Shown piece after piece: positions 43,398 through 52,500 of a stretch of DNA of 55,854 nucleotides (position 1 is the first letter of the stretch; every line of letters starts with the position of its first letter). This DNA comes from Clostridia bacterium (GTDB taxonomy: Bacteria > Bacillota > Clostridia > Acetivibrionales > JAFADI01), in the NCBI GenBank assembly GCA_026418695.1, contig JAOAAU010000100.1:1-55854 (forward strand). Reading direction: 5' to 3'. The notes below the pieces were generated by a model. That model searched no databases. It worked only from the letters and a program-made list of their open reading frames with translations, and had not been told where the DNA came from. Both the position numbers and the translations under genes were made by a program.

Positions 43398-43802
43398 TTA
43401 GTGCGCTATGAAGCTGTAATTATAAGCGGAATTGTTGTCCCAATTGTTCGCACAGTCCTTAAAAGCAATGTTGATCTGCCTGTTTCCGCTGATCGGAAGG
43501 ATTGCTTCGAACTTGTTTTGTCCGTTTTTATCCATTCGAAGGTAACTGGTATGATTCCATCGGGTGTTATCACCGTAACTCACGGCAGCATAGATGTGTT
43601 CTGCACCGCTCTTTGCCAGCAGTCCGTCATAGCTGACACGGAGCATGCCGGCATCATCCTTGAGCCTTACACCGTTATTCTCAAAGCTTCTATAGCTCCC
43701 ATAGTCAGTAAATTCCTCTGCGAACTCTGTTAAAAAGCTCCCGCATCCACACTCTGTGCAGCCCTCTTCATTCTGCTTGTCTTTTCTTTTTTTGTTCGGC
43801 AT
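43398..43802 (-). CDS. Small carbohydrate-binding (CBM25/53-like) protein
   Basis: The 134-residue protein has a basic, Cys-rich head (EEGCTECGCGSF), then a starch-binding-type beta domain: LRVSYDGLLAKSGAEHIYAA ... WNHTSYLRMDK ... NIAFKDCANNWDNN and NYSF. This resembles CBM25/CBM53 modules by its W, GA-x-x-IY and WDNN-x-NY pattern. No catalytic domain or signal peptide is present. ATG at 43802 is chosen because AGGAGG lies 8 bases upstream. A role in binding intracellular glycogen-like glucan, related to the amylase at 18453, is inference. Confidence 0.7.
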   Translation of the reverse strand: MPNKKRKDKQNEEGCTECGCGSFLTEFAEEFTDYGSYRSFENNGVRLKDDAGMLRVSYDGLLAKSGAEHIYAAVSYGDNTRWNHTSYLRMDKNGQNKFEAILPISGNRQINIAFKDCANNWDNNSAYNYSFIAH

Positions 43803-44294
43803 CCTCATTACCTCCTAAAGAATGATTTTTTAAAGCTTGACCTTCCTGCCAGGGTATGGTGATTTCCTTTACATCTTATATTGCGAACTGTATTTTCCCT
43901 GGTCCAACAAATCCTTCGAAAATATTCTTTGCTTTATTTCAATATTTATTGTGAAATTTTTATGTAATTCATGAATTTGCTGAAAGCCATGCTTTGAAGC
44001 TGAAAACCTTTTTTTCTTTCATTTTTTAATTAAATCATCGAAAACCATTGTATTTTCCATAAGTGAAAAACGCTTATACAAGCTCATTTGCAGGATTAAT
44101 CATTGTTGTAATGCTGTATATGTTTCTTAAAATCAAACCACAGATGATGCTTTTTTGTTCGGAATCAGTCAAAAAGAACTTTTGCTGCTGGCTAGTGACA
44201 GAGAGCCTGCTTCATATAACATAATATTCAGTGGAATATGTTTGGATGTTGAAACATAAGGTATAATAACATCGGAAATGAAAGGTATGGTTGT
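43803..44294. other. 492-base intergenic region
   Basis: This AT-rich stretch separates the leftward CBM-like gene from the rightward small membrane-peptide gene. It contains a candidate -10 TATAAT at 44262-44267 for the latter. No gene was recognised. Confidence 0.5.
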
Positions 44295-44408
44295 ATGATC
44301 GGTTTATTTATCGCTGTATTAACCATAATGTCCGTATTTGTCTTAGCTTTGGCAAAGGCTGCGGGAATCAGCAGCCGATGGGAAGAAAGTCACAGATTGA
44401 GCCGTTGA
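44295..44408 (+). CDS. 37-residue membrane peptide
   Basis: The peptide starts MIGLFIAVLTIMSVFVLALA and ends in a basic, polar tail (KAAGISSRWEESHRLSR). It is a single-span membrane peptide. AAAGGTATGG lies before the ATG, TATAAT lies 28-33 bases upstream, and a short hairpin with a T run (44399-44419) ends it. These signals together support a real gene. No family was recognised. Confidence 0.5.
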   Translation: MIGLFIAVLTIMSVFVLALAKAAGISSRWEESHRLSR

Positions 44409-44419
44409 GGCTCTTTTTT
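44399..44419 (+). terminator. Short terminator overlapping the 37-residue gene end
   Basis: GAGCC and GGCTC pair over a 5-base loop and are followed by six T residues; the stem includes the stop codon. Confidence 0.5.
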
Positions 44420-44587
44420 CTTGTAATAATGCTTCATTGATATTTTCATCAACTCTTGGCGTCAATATTCTGGAAGTAACGTTTTACTTTCAAGATATAA
44501 ATAGAAGTATCCTTCAAAATAAAAGAGCATAGCGATGAATTGTTAAGGAAAACACAGTCTTCTTGGCCTAAAGAACATTCCACCCTG

Positions 44588-44616
44588 TTGTATCAAAACA
44601 CGGTGCAGGGTATAAT
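44588..44616 (+). promoter_or_regulatory. Promoter of the 6S RNA gene
   Basis: TTGTAT (44588-44593), 17-base spacer, perfect TATAAT (44611-44616). The expected transcription start is about 44623. Confidence 0.75.
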
Positions 44617-44622
44617 AGCTCT

Positions 44623-44845
44623 TGCAGTAAAGCTTACCTGGGATGTTCGGGATAAGCCTGTTTTTTTGAACCTACAATTGACATTCGGGAGTTCAAAGTC
44701 TGAAAGCAGAAGCCAGGCCTCAACACGAATTCCGACCTGCAGCATCAGTTGCAGGCAACGGCGGAGGAAGTCTGAAGCACTCAGCAGGACACCCACCTAG
44801 CAGAGGCTAGGTGTCAAAATGCAGGTGAAGGCATTCCGGGTATTT
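44623..44845 (+). ncRNA. ssrS: 6S RNA
   Basis: The RNA carries the 6S-type 5' motif CTGGGATGTTCG, comparable to CTGAGATGTTCG in E. coli 6S. UACCUGGGAUG (44635-44645) pairs with CAUUCCGGGUA (44832-44842) in an 11-bp closing stem with two wobbles. Inside it CCUG/CAGG and UUUUGAACCUA/UAGGU-G-UCAAAA extend the stem. The middle can instead fold as a hairpin CACCUAGC/GGCUAGGUG (44793-44813). This competes with the second stem and resembles the rearrangement that frees RNA polymerase after pRNA synthesis. 6S RNA binds housekeeping RNA polymerase in stationary phase. Ends are approximate. Confidence 0.8.
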
Positions 44846-44876
44846 AAATATAAAAAAAATGTTTGCATTTATAAAC

Positions 44877-44914
44877 AAAAAGCATCGGACTGGATCCCAG
44901 TTTCGATGCTTTTT
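44877..44914. terminator. Bidirectional terminator between 6S RNA and spoIID-like gene
   Basis: AAAAAGCATCG and CGATGCTTTTT form an 11-bp stem, extended by ACTGG/CCAGT. It serves the 6S precursor and the convergent SpoIID/LytB gene. Confidence 0.85.
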
Positions 44915-44928
44915 CCGTAAACTCTTGT

Positions 44929-46779
44929 TTATTTTATTTCAGTTCCCGGGAAATAGTACTCAAGGATCTGTCGATAGGTAGCACCTGTTCCAGCCATGGA
45001 AATTGCTCCTTTTTGGCTCATTCCGATTCCGTGTCCCCGCCCTTTTCCTGAAAATTTGAATACTCCAGACGTTGTCGTAGTTGTATTTGTATTGGCAGGC
45101 GGGGCTGCCACCTTCAGTACTTCTGAGACCAGCTTGATGCCGTCTCCTTTGATCACCTTGATCGCTTCATCCAGAAGATTGATTCTTTTTAACCCATCCT
45201 TGGTCATGACACTTTTTCCGTTCAACTTAAATGAGAGGGAGGGACTGTTTACGGGATTTGAACTACCGTTAATTGAAAACAGCTGGCTGGGTAATCCGAA
45301 GATGGTTCGGCACTCTTCTCTGGAATAGGGTATTTCTCCCCTTTCTCCCTGGATCTTGAGTTCAACGACCCTTTGACTGTCTGAAGTCTTTAAAACTACA
45401 ACATTCAGGATATTTCCCACTTTGTCCTTGGTCAGATTTCTGATTTGATCTGCGGTCAGCGTCACTTCCCAAGAGTCGGCAGGATCATATTTATCCTGAA
45501 AGCTTTTAATGTAGGGTAAATCCACTTTCGGGTTCCAAACGTTTTTGACCAGTTCCGTGTTTCCTCCATTGGAGCTTGAGTAAAACACCTGCGCCAGTTG
45601 ATTATTATACATCACTACTTCGCCTTTTGTTGCATCCACTGCACTATTGGTATTGGGTGTCTCAGCGCTGATTCCCTTATACACCTGGCAATGTTCCGTA
45701 GTGCACAGATCAAATCCCATGCTTCCGTGTCTGCCAAGGGAATTCAGGATATAGGTTCTCGACACTACTGCTTGGGCTTTCATTGCTTCAAAAGGTGTGC
45801 CCGTCTTACTGCCTACTTCTGAAGGAACTACCCCATACAAGTATTCATCTACATTAAGAACATTGATTGCGGTCATATCACTTCCACTGACACGTTTAAA
45901 CTCCATTTCCCCACGGTAGCTCTGACTGTTCAGTTCAAACAGGTGAGGCGCCGACATGGGCTGTACTCTCAATTGGCCAGACCCGCTTTCAAACATGAAT
46001 TCTACTCTTGTATCCTTCAAGCCGATACTTTTTACTTTTAAAACCTGTTCAGAACGAATGAGGTCAGAAGCCAGCTGATTGACACTCTTTAGTTCATCTA
46101 CCGTCATTCCGAATTTGATAGCAATTTTACTCAAAGAATCTCCGGACTGTACCTTATAGGTAGTGTAGGAATCCGAAGCACCTCCGTATTTGTTGGATAA
46201 TACCGCAATTCGTTTTTGGGATGGAGATACCACCTTATATCCCAATTGATTCCCCAGCTTGCTTTTTACTCTTTCTACGTCGGATTGCGCCGATTGGGCA
46301 TCAGAATAAAAACCGGTCCATACCTGCCATGTATCTGTAAAAACCGGGAAAGCTTGAATTCCGCTTTGTTGAAATGTATTTGTTTGGTTTTTCGCATCAG
46401 CTAGACTGTTGTAATTACCGCCCAATTGAATATGATAGTAGTCAAAACTTGATGAGGTCTGTGCAAATCCATATTCCTGAAAGTTATTTTCGTCATTCTT
46501 AAGATAGATATCCTTGCGAACGGTAACAATGTTATTGGCAGGCTCTTCAAACAGTGAATTAAAGACCCCATTGACCATTGTACCGACTCTTAGTCCCTTG
46601 TCTGATTTTACATGGTAATAATCCTGAGCTCCGGAACTGTAGAAAAGACCAACCCGAACCTCCATCGGCAAGCTTGCAGCCCACACCGGTTGGATCATAG
46701 ATGTCAGTAATATACTGACAATTAAAAGAAATAAAAACAGCTTCCTTGCAGATATTCGATATTTTTTCCTTTGGTTCAT
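44929..46779 (-). CDS. SpoIID/LytB-domain protein with SPOR and LysM domains
   Basis: The 616-residue protein has an N-terminal signal peptide (FLFLLIVSILLTSMIQPVWA; cleavage about residue 34). SPOR-like repeats follow (about 110-185), then a LysM domain (YKVQSGDSLSKIAIKFGMTVDEL, about 208-250) and a SpoIID/LytB domain (about 285-590). The SpoIID core is visible in LNVDEYLYGVVPSE, AMKAQAVVSRTY and the C-terminal FSGKGRGHGIGMSQKGA. SpoIID is a lytic transglycosylase in engulfment; LytB-type homologues modify peptidoglycan during vegetative growth. ATG at 46779 is chosen for the AGAGGGG about 7 bases upstream. No SpoIIQ/SpoIIM neighbour is present, so a vegetative or general cell-wall role is possible. 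Confidence 0.85.
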   Translation of the reverse strand: MNQRKKYRISARKLFLFLLIVSILLTSMIQPVWAASLPMEVRVGLFYSSGAQDYYHVKSDKGLRVGTMVNGVFNSLFEEPANNIVTVRKDIYLKNDENNFQEYGFAQTSSSFDYYHIQLGGNYNSLADAKNQTNTFQQSGIQAFPVFTDTWQVWTGFYSDAQSAQSDVERVKSKLGNQLGYKVVSPSQKRIAVLSNKYGGASDSYTTYKVQSGDSLSKIAIKFGMTVDELKSVNQLASDLIRSEQVLKVKSIGLKDTRVEFMFESGSGQLRVQPMSAPHLFELNSQSYRGEMEFKRVSGSDMTAINVLNVDEYLYGVVPSEVGSKTGTPFEAMKAQAVVSRTYILNSLGRHGSMGFDLCTTEHCQVYKGISAETPNTNSAVDATKGEVVMYNNQLAQVFYSSSNGGNTELVKNVWNPKVDLPYIKSFQDKYDPADSWEVTLTADQIRNLTKDKVGNILNVVVLKTSDSQRVVELKIQGERGEIPYSREECRTIFGLPSQLFSINGSSNPVNSPSLSFKLNGKSVMTKDGLKRINLLDEAIKVIKGDGIKLVSEVLKVAAPPANTNTTTTTSGVFKFSGKGRGHGIGMSQKGAISMAGTGATYRQILEYYFPGTEIK

Positions 46780-46895
46780 GACCTGACCCCTCTTTATCTT
46801 ATGTGACAATCTTTTTATTTATAGCCAAATTTCACCATTATTCTTCTCTGATTATTATAAATAATTATTACAAAGCAATCAACACTTCTCTACAA

Positions 46896-46930
46896 CAAAA
46901 AAGCAATGGCATTTTTCATACCACTGCCTT
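46896..46930 (-). terminator. Terminator after the 57-residue gene
   Basis: Read leftward, GCAGTGG and CCATTGC pair (one G-U) over 11 bases and are followed by six T residues. Confidence 0.7.
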
Positions 46931-46974
46931 CATCCGTCCTGCCAATTCTTTGCTCTATGAAAAAGTGTCGGATT

Positions 46975-47148
46975 TTAAAACATCTTTTCAAGCTTATCAA
47001 TAATCCTTTCGTTCTTTCGGATAATCTCCATGATTTCTTCCGACTTTTCAGGATAAAGCTTCAGTCTTGCTCCCAGCGCTGCAATTTCTTCGGATAATAA
47101 CGATATCAGTTTTGTCAGGTCACTAGTGGTTAATTCCGATAGGATCAT
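46975..47148 (-). CDS. 57-residue helical hypothetical protein
   Basis: The peptide MILSELTTSDLTKLISLLSE ... EIMEIIRKNERIIDKLEKMF is strongly amphipathic and acidic at its start, suggesting a short helical bundle or coiled coil. AAGGTGG precedes the ATG by 8 bases and a terminator follows 45 bases after the stop. It therefore has its own transcript. No family was recognised. It lies between the SpoIID-like and QueG-like genes. Confidence 0.65.
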   Translation of the reverse strand: MILSELTTSDLTKLISLLSEEIAALGARLKLYPEKSEEIMEIIRKNERIIDKLEKMF

Positions 47149-47274
47149 AATAACACCACCTTATTTTTTCGACAGACAAAGTTCTTTCAATATAAATATC
47201 GGCATTTTTTTTGTAGTGGATTATATAAAGTTTTCATATTGTCTAAATATTTTCACCCGCTCATTTTACCAGAC

Positions 47275-47955
47275 TTATTTGATTCCTAAACCGTTGGGAC
47301 ATATTTTTCGACAGGTAAAGCACTTGATTCTCCACTCTCCTCCATTGTGTTCACCAAAGGCATGGTTCCAGCATTTTTGCTGATCCATACTGATACCGTC
47401 CAATGCTTTTACCGGACATGAGTTCAAGCACAACCTGCAGTTTTCAATACAGCCGGAGTATTCCGCTACCGGATCTGCTTCCAACGCTTCAGCTACAAAT
47501 ACTCCATTGAGCCAAATCATATTTCCGAATTTGTCATTTACTAAAAGGGTGTTTTTTCCGATCTTTCCGAGTCCGGCCTGAACGGCTGCATGCTTGAGTG
47601 AAATGATTCCTCTGAGTTTTTGAGTTTTTTCATCCCATTCATCCGGTCCGGTGGTGTTCATGGGTACCGCGGCTGTACCCTGATCTTCCAGGTACTCAGA
47701 TAATTTCACCGCAATGCTGTTCAATCTGGAAGAAAGTTCATTACGAACTGTTGTATAAGGTATGGTGGATTTTGCATAAAGCGAACTTTTTAGAAATCTG
47801 ACACCAAATACGATCACCGACCTGCAATCCGGCAGTACATCTTTAGGATGGAAGCCTGCCGGAGCATCTTCAAATCTTTCTATCTGAGCAATGCCACACA
47901 GGTCAGCACCAAGATCAAATGCAACCTCTTTAACAGTGGAAGCTGTTATACTCAT
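47275..47955 (-). CDS. Short QueG-like iron-sulfur protein
   Basis: The 226-residue protein shares the QueG-type layout: an N-terminal domain (VIVFGVRFLKSSLY), a central AGLGKIGKNTLLVND block and two [4Fe-4S] motifs (CIENCRLCLNSCPVKAL and CFTCRKICPNG). Full-length epoxyqueuosine reductases are about 370 residues and carry a C-terminal HEAT domain and extra cobalamin contacts, which are missing here. It may be a distinct reductive family member. The strong promoter with TTGACA (48001-48029) serves it. The divergent CGNR gene may regulate it. Confidence 0.75.
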   Translation of the reverse strand: MSITASTVKEVAFDLGADLCGIAQIERFEDAPAGFHPKDVLPDCRSVIVFGVRFLKSSLYAKSTIPYTTVRNELSSRLNSIAVKLSEYLEDQGTAAVPMNTTGPDEWDEKTQKLRGIISLKHAAVQAGLGKIGKNTLLVNDKFGNMIWLNGVFVAEALEADPVAEYSGCIENCRLCLNSCPVKALDGISMDQQKCWNHAFGEHNGGEWRIKCFTCRKICPNGLGIK

Positions 47956-48000
47956 AGATATCCCCTCCCTTTTTAGAGTGTAAAGTATTTCCTGTACTGT

Positions 48001-48029
48001 AATATATCAGGCCTATTTGTAACTGTCAA
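48001..48029 (-). promoter_or_regulatory. Promoter of the QueG-like gene
   Basis: Read leftward: TTGACA (48024-48029), 17 bases, TATATT (48001-48006). It overlaps one arm of the inverted repeat at 48018-48049. Confidence 0.75.
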
Positions 48030-48049
48030 TATTTATTTTGTTAGTTACA
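48018..48049. promoter_or_regulatory. Inverted repeat, possible operator
   Basis: TGTAACT (48018-48024) and AGTTACA (48043-48049) form a 7-bp inverted repeat with an 18-base spacer around the -35 of the leftward promoter. Its position between divergent genes suggests an operator, perhaps for the CGNR protein. Confidence 0.45.
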
Positions 48050-48126
48050 TATAACATTTTTAAAAACAAATTCATTGCAGATCCGGTACATGAGAGATTA
48101 TACTATTTCTATAGGAGGTCGAATCC

Positions 48127-48681
48127 ATGGACTTTATTTGTATCGAGCTTGCAAATACACGCTGGTCTATTTCTCATAAACCCTTTTCTGATCCGCTGAA
48201 AGATATCCATTGGATCAAAGACTTTCTGCATCGCTGGGATTTTTCGATCGATTCTGACATATCTGAAGAACAGGTAAAACAGTTGGATGACCTGAGAGGC
48301 CTTATTGTTCGAGTTCTTGAAGAGTTTGGAAGGAATGGAGAAATTCAGCAGCCGTGCATAGATAACCTCAATCATTATCTTCAACGCTCTAATCTGACTT
48401 ATATTTTCTCAAAGGATGATTCTACTTATCGGATTTCACTGAAACCGATCGAAAACAACTGGAATTATGTTTTGAGTAAAATCACAACATCACTGATAGA
48501 ATTGATTGCGAACGGTACGATCAAGCAGATGAAACGGTGTGAAAATCCTGATTGTCGTTGGATTTTCCACGATGAAAGCAAGAATAATAGCCGAAAGTGG
48601 TGCTGCAATACCTGCGCCAGTCTGATCAAGGTTCGGAAATTCCGTCAAAGACGGGAGCTCAATGAAAAGACCGATACTTGA
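48127..48681 (+). CDS. CGNR zinc-finger protein, probable stress-type regulator
   Basis: The 184-residue protein has an N-terminal helical (ABATE-like) domain (about 1-130) and a C-terminal CGNR zinc finger: CENPDCRWIFHDESK and CCNTCASLIKVRKFRQRR. The final arginine-rich stretch fits DNA binding. CGNR proteins are thought to be transcription regulators. A strong GGAGGT lies 8 bases before the ATG. A rightward promoter (TTGCAG, 18 bases, TATACT, 48075-48104) precedes it. Its divergence from the QueG-like gene suggests it may control that promoter. The GNR part of CGNR is degenerate (CNTC). Confidence 0.75.
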   Translation: MDFICIELANTRWSISHKPFSDPLKDIHWIKDFLHRWDFSIDSDISEEQVKQLDDLRGLIVRVLEEFGRNGEIQQPCIDNLNHYLQRSNLTYIFSKDDSTYRISLKPIENNWNYVLSKITTSLIELIANGTIKQMKRCENPDCRWIFHDESKNNSRKWCCNTCASLIKVRKFRQRRELNEKTDT

Positions 48682-48759
48682 AAACTATTGATATTTCTAA
48701 ATTTATTTCTCATACATGATAATTCTCATATTGATCAATTTAAAGCTTAAAAAATAAAG

Positions 48760-48815
48760 ACAGTCAAGATTCGAGGAGCCGCTGGAGCTGTTATCGATTC
48801 TTGACTGTTTTTTTA
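48760..48815. terminator. Bidirectional terminator after the CGNR gene
   Basis: ACAGTCAAGA (48760-48769) and TCTTGACTGT (48799-48808) form a 10-bp outer stem, followed by seven T residues. It also lies downstream of the convergent CheY-like gene. Confidence 0.85.
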
Positions 48816-48855
48816 CCCAACAATAAACTTAAGTGAATATCTAGCGTTATAAGCT

Positions 48856-49218
48856 TTACATTAACAGGATTTTGTTAATGATTTGAAGCACTTGGATTTC
48901 CTTAAAAGGTTTAACAATAAACGACTTGGCGCCGGTTAATATTGCTTCCCGAATCATCGGCTCCTGTCCCATTGCGGACACCATGATCACCTTTGCTTTC
49001 GGGTCATACTGACGGATGGCTTTCAGAGCATCGATCCCGCTGAGGACAGGCATCGTAATATCCATAGTCACCACATCCGGCTTAAACTGCTTATACTTTT
49101 CAAGCCCGACCGCACCATTTTCTGCTTCACCGACGATTTCGAACCCGTTCTTTTCCAGAATCGTCCGGATGGATTTTCTCATAAAAGCTGCATCATCTAC
49201 TATAAGAACCTTTGGCAT
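48856..49218 (-). CDS. CheY-like single-domain response regulator
   Basis: The 120-residue protein is a bare receiver domain with acidic pocket DD at 8-9, phospho-acceptor Asp53 (TMDITMP), Ser81 and Lys103. It closely resembles CheY (ILEKNGFEIVGEAENGAVGLEKY), the chemotaxis signal to the flagellar switch. No che or flagellar genes are adjacent, so another role is possible. It stands alone with a bidirectional terminator downstream. Confidence 0.88.
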   Translation of the reverse strand: MPKVLIVDDAAFMRKSIRTILEKNGFEIVGEAENGAVGLEKYKQFKPDVVTMDITMPVLSGIDALKAIRQYDPKAKVIMVSAMGQEPMIREAILTGAKSFIVKPFKEIQVLQIINKILLM

Positions 49219-49506
49219 GGATCGATTGCTCCAATCGTTATATTATGTACTCATGCAAACAATATGTTCATTGATTATCGGAAAACATTCACATAGAAAG
49301 ATGGATTCTTGGACGTGCTTTTGCAGGAATGTGCCTCTCCTTCTGAGTTGATACAAACAGGTCAGCTTATTCGATCCTGCAAATTTCTAATATAATATAA
49401 ATTATATAAAAATATTGTGTTCAGGTCAAACCGTGTTTGCACCAATCTATATTTCCTTCATAACGACTGAACATATTTTATTTTTATACACGCTTCCTGC
49501 AGCTTG

Positions 49507-52500
49507 TTAAAACAGGTATTTATACTCACTGTACGCAGCCCATATAAATTCGCCAACTTCTTTTGGAATGCTTCCGGTCCATTTTCCAGAAGAGTCAAAA
49601 GCAATCTCCTCTACGCTATCTCCCAGCCTCACTAAAAATTTACCCACTGTTTCGTCGATTAAAACAAATCCGGCATTCCTGCTTTCTTCAAAATCCTCAA
49701 AACTCCAGTAAAGCGTGAGTTTTTCCCTATAGGGAGCGCTGTCATAAGGACAGAACATCGCACAGTTTCCGCATTCATTGCACATGCCGTCCATGTGTAG
49801 CACCTGGTTCCGGCACCGGTAACCCCCATAATCCGAACGAATAACAATATTGGCTCTGTTTGGACACACTTCAACGCAGAGATTGCAGACTTTACTGCAT
49901 TCTAGACACCGGTCTTTCTCAGGGCCGCAAGGGTATTGAAGTACTCCCCTTTTGCCTAAGATTTCACTGATCCGTTGGCTTTCATTATAACTTTCAGTCT
50001 GGTTATACTCCATACTCTCCTGTGTTTTTTCCCTTTCCATCACTGTTTGTGCAAATTTCATTCCATCGGCAATTCCCTCAACAATTGTTGCCGGGCCTCT
50101 AAGAGCATCGCCTCCGATAAATACATTGTCTACACTTGTTTCATTGCTTCTGGGATCAACTTTCACATTTCCATACTCATCCAACTTGATTCCATTTTGG
50201 GTTAACAATTCAAGCTCAACTTTTTCCCCGACAGCAGCGATGATATTATCCACTTCCAGTTCAACAAATTTCCCCTGTACTGCAACCGGGCTCCGTCTTC
50301 CTGATGAATCCGGTGCTCCAAGCTCCATCCTTTGACACTTCAATATCCCTTGATTATAGGTTACCGGCAATAACAGCTCCTTGAGTTCTACCCCCTCTTC
50401 CAGTGCAAGCTCCAGCTCTTCTCTATTTGCAGGCATATATTTGCTGGTCCTTCTATATACTAAATAAACATGTTCAACACTTTCAATTCTTTTTGCAGCT
50501 CTGGCAGCATCCATCGCCGAGTTACCGCCGCCAATAACAGCAATATTTTTACCGATTTCAAGGTGTTCCCTGTCCTGATTAAATTTCTCAAGAAAATCCA
50601 GAACATTGATGATTTCCCTGTCGCAGGAATCGAGTTTCAATCGTCCCGGTTTCCATGCTCCGATGGCGATGAAAATATATTTAAAACCCACTTTTTTCAA
50701 TGCTTCAATAGAAAACTCAGGATCAGCTCCAAGGCAGAACTGGACTCCTGTTTTTCGGATCAGCTCCATATCTTGATTGATGGCTTCCTCCGATATCCTG
50801 AAGCGGGGTGCAACCCATTCAATAATTCCGCCGATTTTATGCTTTCTATCAAATACAGTCACATCGATTCCTTTTTTCCTAAGGAAGTATGCCGCAGATA
50901 GTCCTGCAGGACCACCGCCAATCACAGCCGCTTTTATATCACTGTTGACTGGGGATTCTTTTACCCTATCCATATACCCTTCATATCCCGTTTGAGCTGC
51001 CAGAAGTTTGTTTGACCGGATCTCAACTGCCTCATCATAAAACACCCTTGTACACCTTGTCATGCATCGATGGGTGCACAAAGTTCCAGTAATAAACGGC
51101 AGCGGGTTCTTTTCAGCAATCAGTTCAAGGGCCTCCAAGTATTTTCCATCACCGGTAAGGCGGACATATTCCGGGATGTCCTGTCCAATAGGACACGCTT
51201 CCGAACACGGAGCAATAAAGCAATCCGTTAGCGGTACTTTTTTGTGGAGCTTCGGATTATCCGCTCTATTCACCGATTTCATGGAACATCCCTTCTGCAC
51301 TGCCTTTTCTGCAAGCAGCTTCAATTTTTCAATATTGACTCCTTTAAATTCAGAATCCGTATATCCTTTCTCAAAAGAGTCAGCAATTTGCTTTAGTCTT
51401 AGGTATCCTCCGGGCTTTAGGATGGTGGTTGCGAGCGTAACCGGCCAAATTCCTGCTTCAAAAATCTCACTGATGTTAAAGAAATCAGCGCCTCCGGAAT
51501 AAGAGATCCTGAGATCACCGTGAAATTCTTTTGCCAGTTGATAGGCAAGATGAATTGTAAGCGGATACAAAGGTTTTCCAGACATATACATCTCTTCACC
51601 GGGAAGTTCCCCTTTTGTAATTTTCACAGGAAAGGTATTGGTGAGTTTTACCCCGAAGTTGAGGTTCAAATCCTCCGCATAAGACTTCAATCTTGAGATC
51701 ATGGGTACTGCATCGCTATACTGGAGGTCATTCCTGAAATGATGGTCATCAAAAGCCAAATCCTCATATCCTGCTCTGTTGAGTGTATCCCTCACAAATT
51801 CGTAGCCTAACAGCGTGGGATTCAGCTTGACAAAGGTGTTGAGTTTTTTATCCTTCAGCAGGTATTTTGCAATCCTTTCGATCTCATCAGGCGGACATCC
51901 GTGAAGGGTTGACAGTGTGATGGATTTGCATACTTGGGGAGAAATGTCTTCAACATATTCCGTGCTGATGTTTTTGAACATTTCAAGATGGTCCAGAATG
52001 AATTCTTTGCATTCTTTCCAAATCTGCGTTTCAGAGGCATTCATCAGACTTTCGATGAAAAGGTCGATTTTTTGGGTTTTGATTCCTTCCAGGTCATACC
52101 CGACACTCATATTAAAGACAAGTCCGCGATTTGAGCCCAATGATAATTCCTTGGACAGCAGATGCAGTACAAACCAGGCCTTCACATATTCATTCAATGC
52201 CTCCTGAACAGTCAATTCAGTCGACCACTCCACATTATAGCCTTCATCTTTTGCCCATATGCAGGGCTTGGCTACAGGAAGGTCTTCGCCATCCAGAGTC
52301 TGTACCGTCTTCAGTTCAAAAAACCGGCATCCTGCAACATAGGCTGCAATGATATTCTGCGCCAGCTGCGTATTGGGCCCTGCAGCAGGTCCGAAGGGGT
52401 TCTCCAGTGGATCCCCAAAAAGATTCAAAGTTTGTCCGTTGGATTTACTAAAGAACTTTTGCGCCGGAACACCAAAAATAGCGCTTTCTTTTTTATATTC

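Noticed and set aside
44540..44800. Open frames on both strands at 44.5-44.8 kb
   Set aside because: They overlap the 6S RNA; composition and the RNA structure explain the region better.
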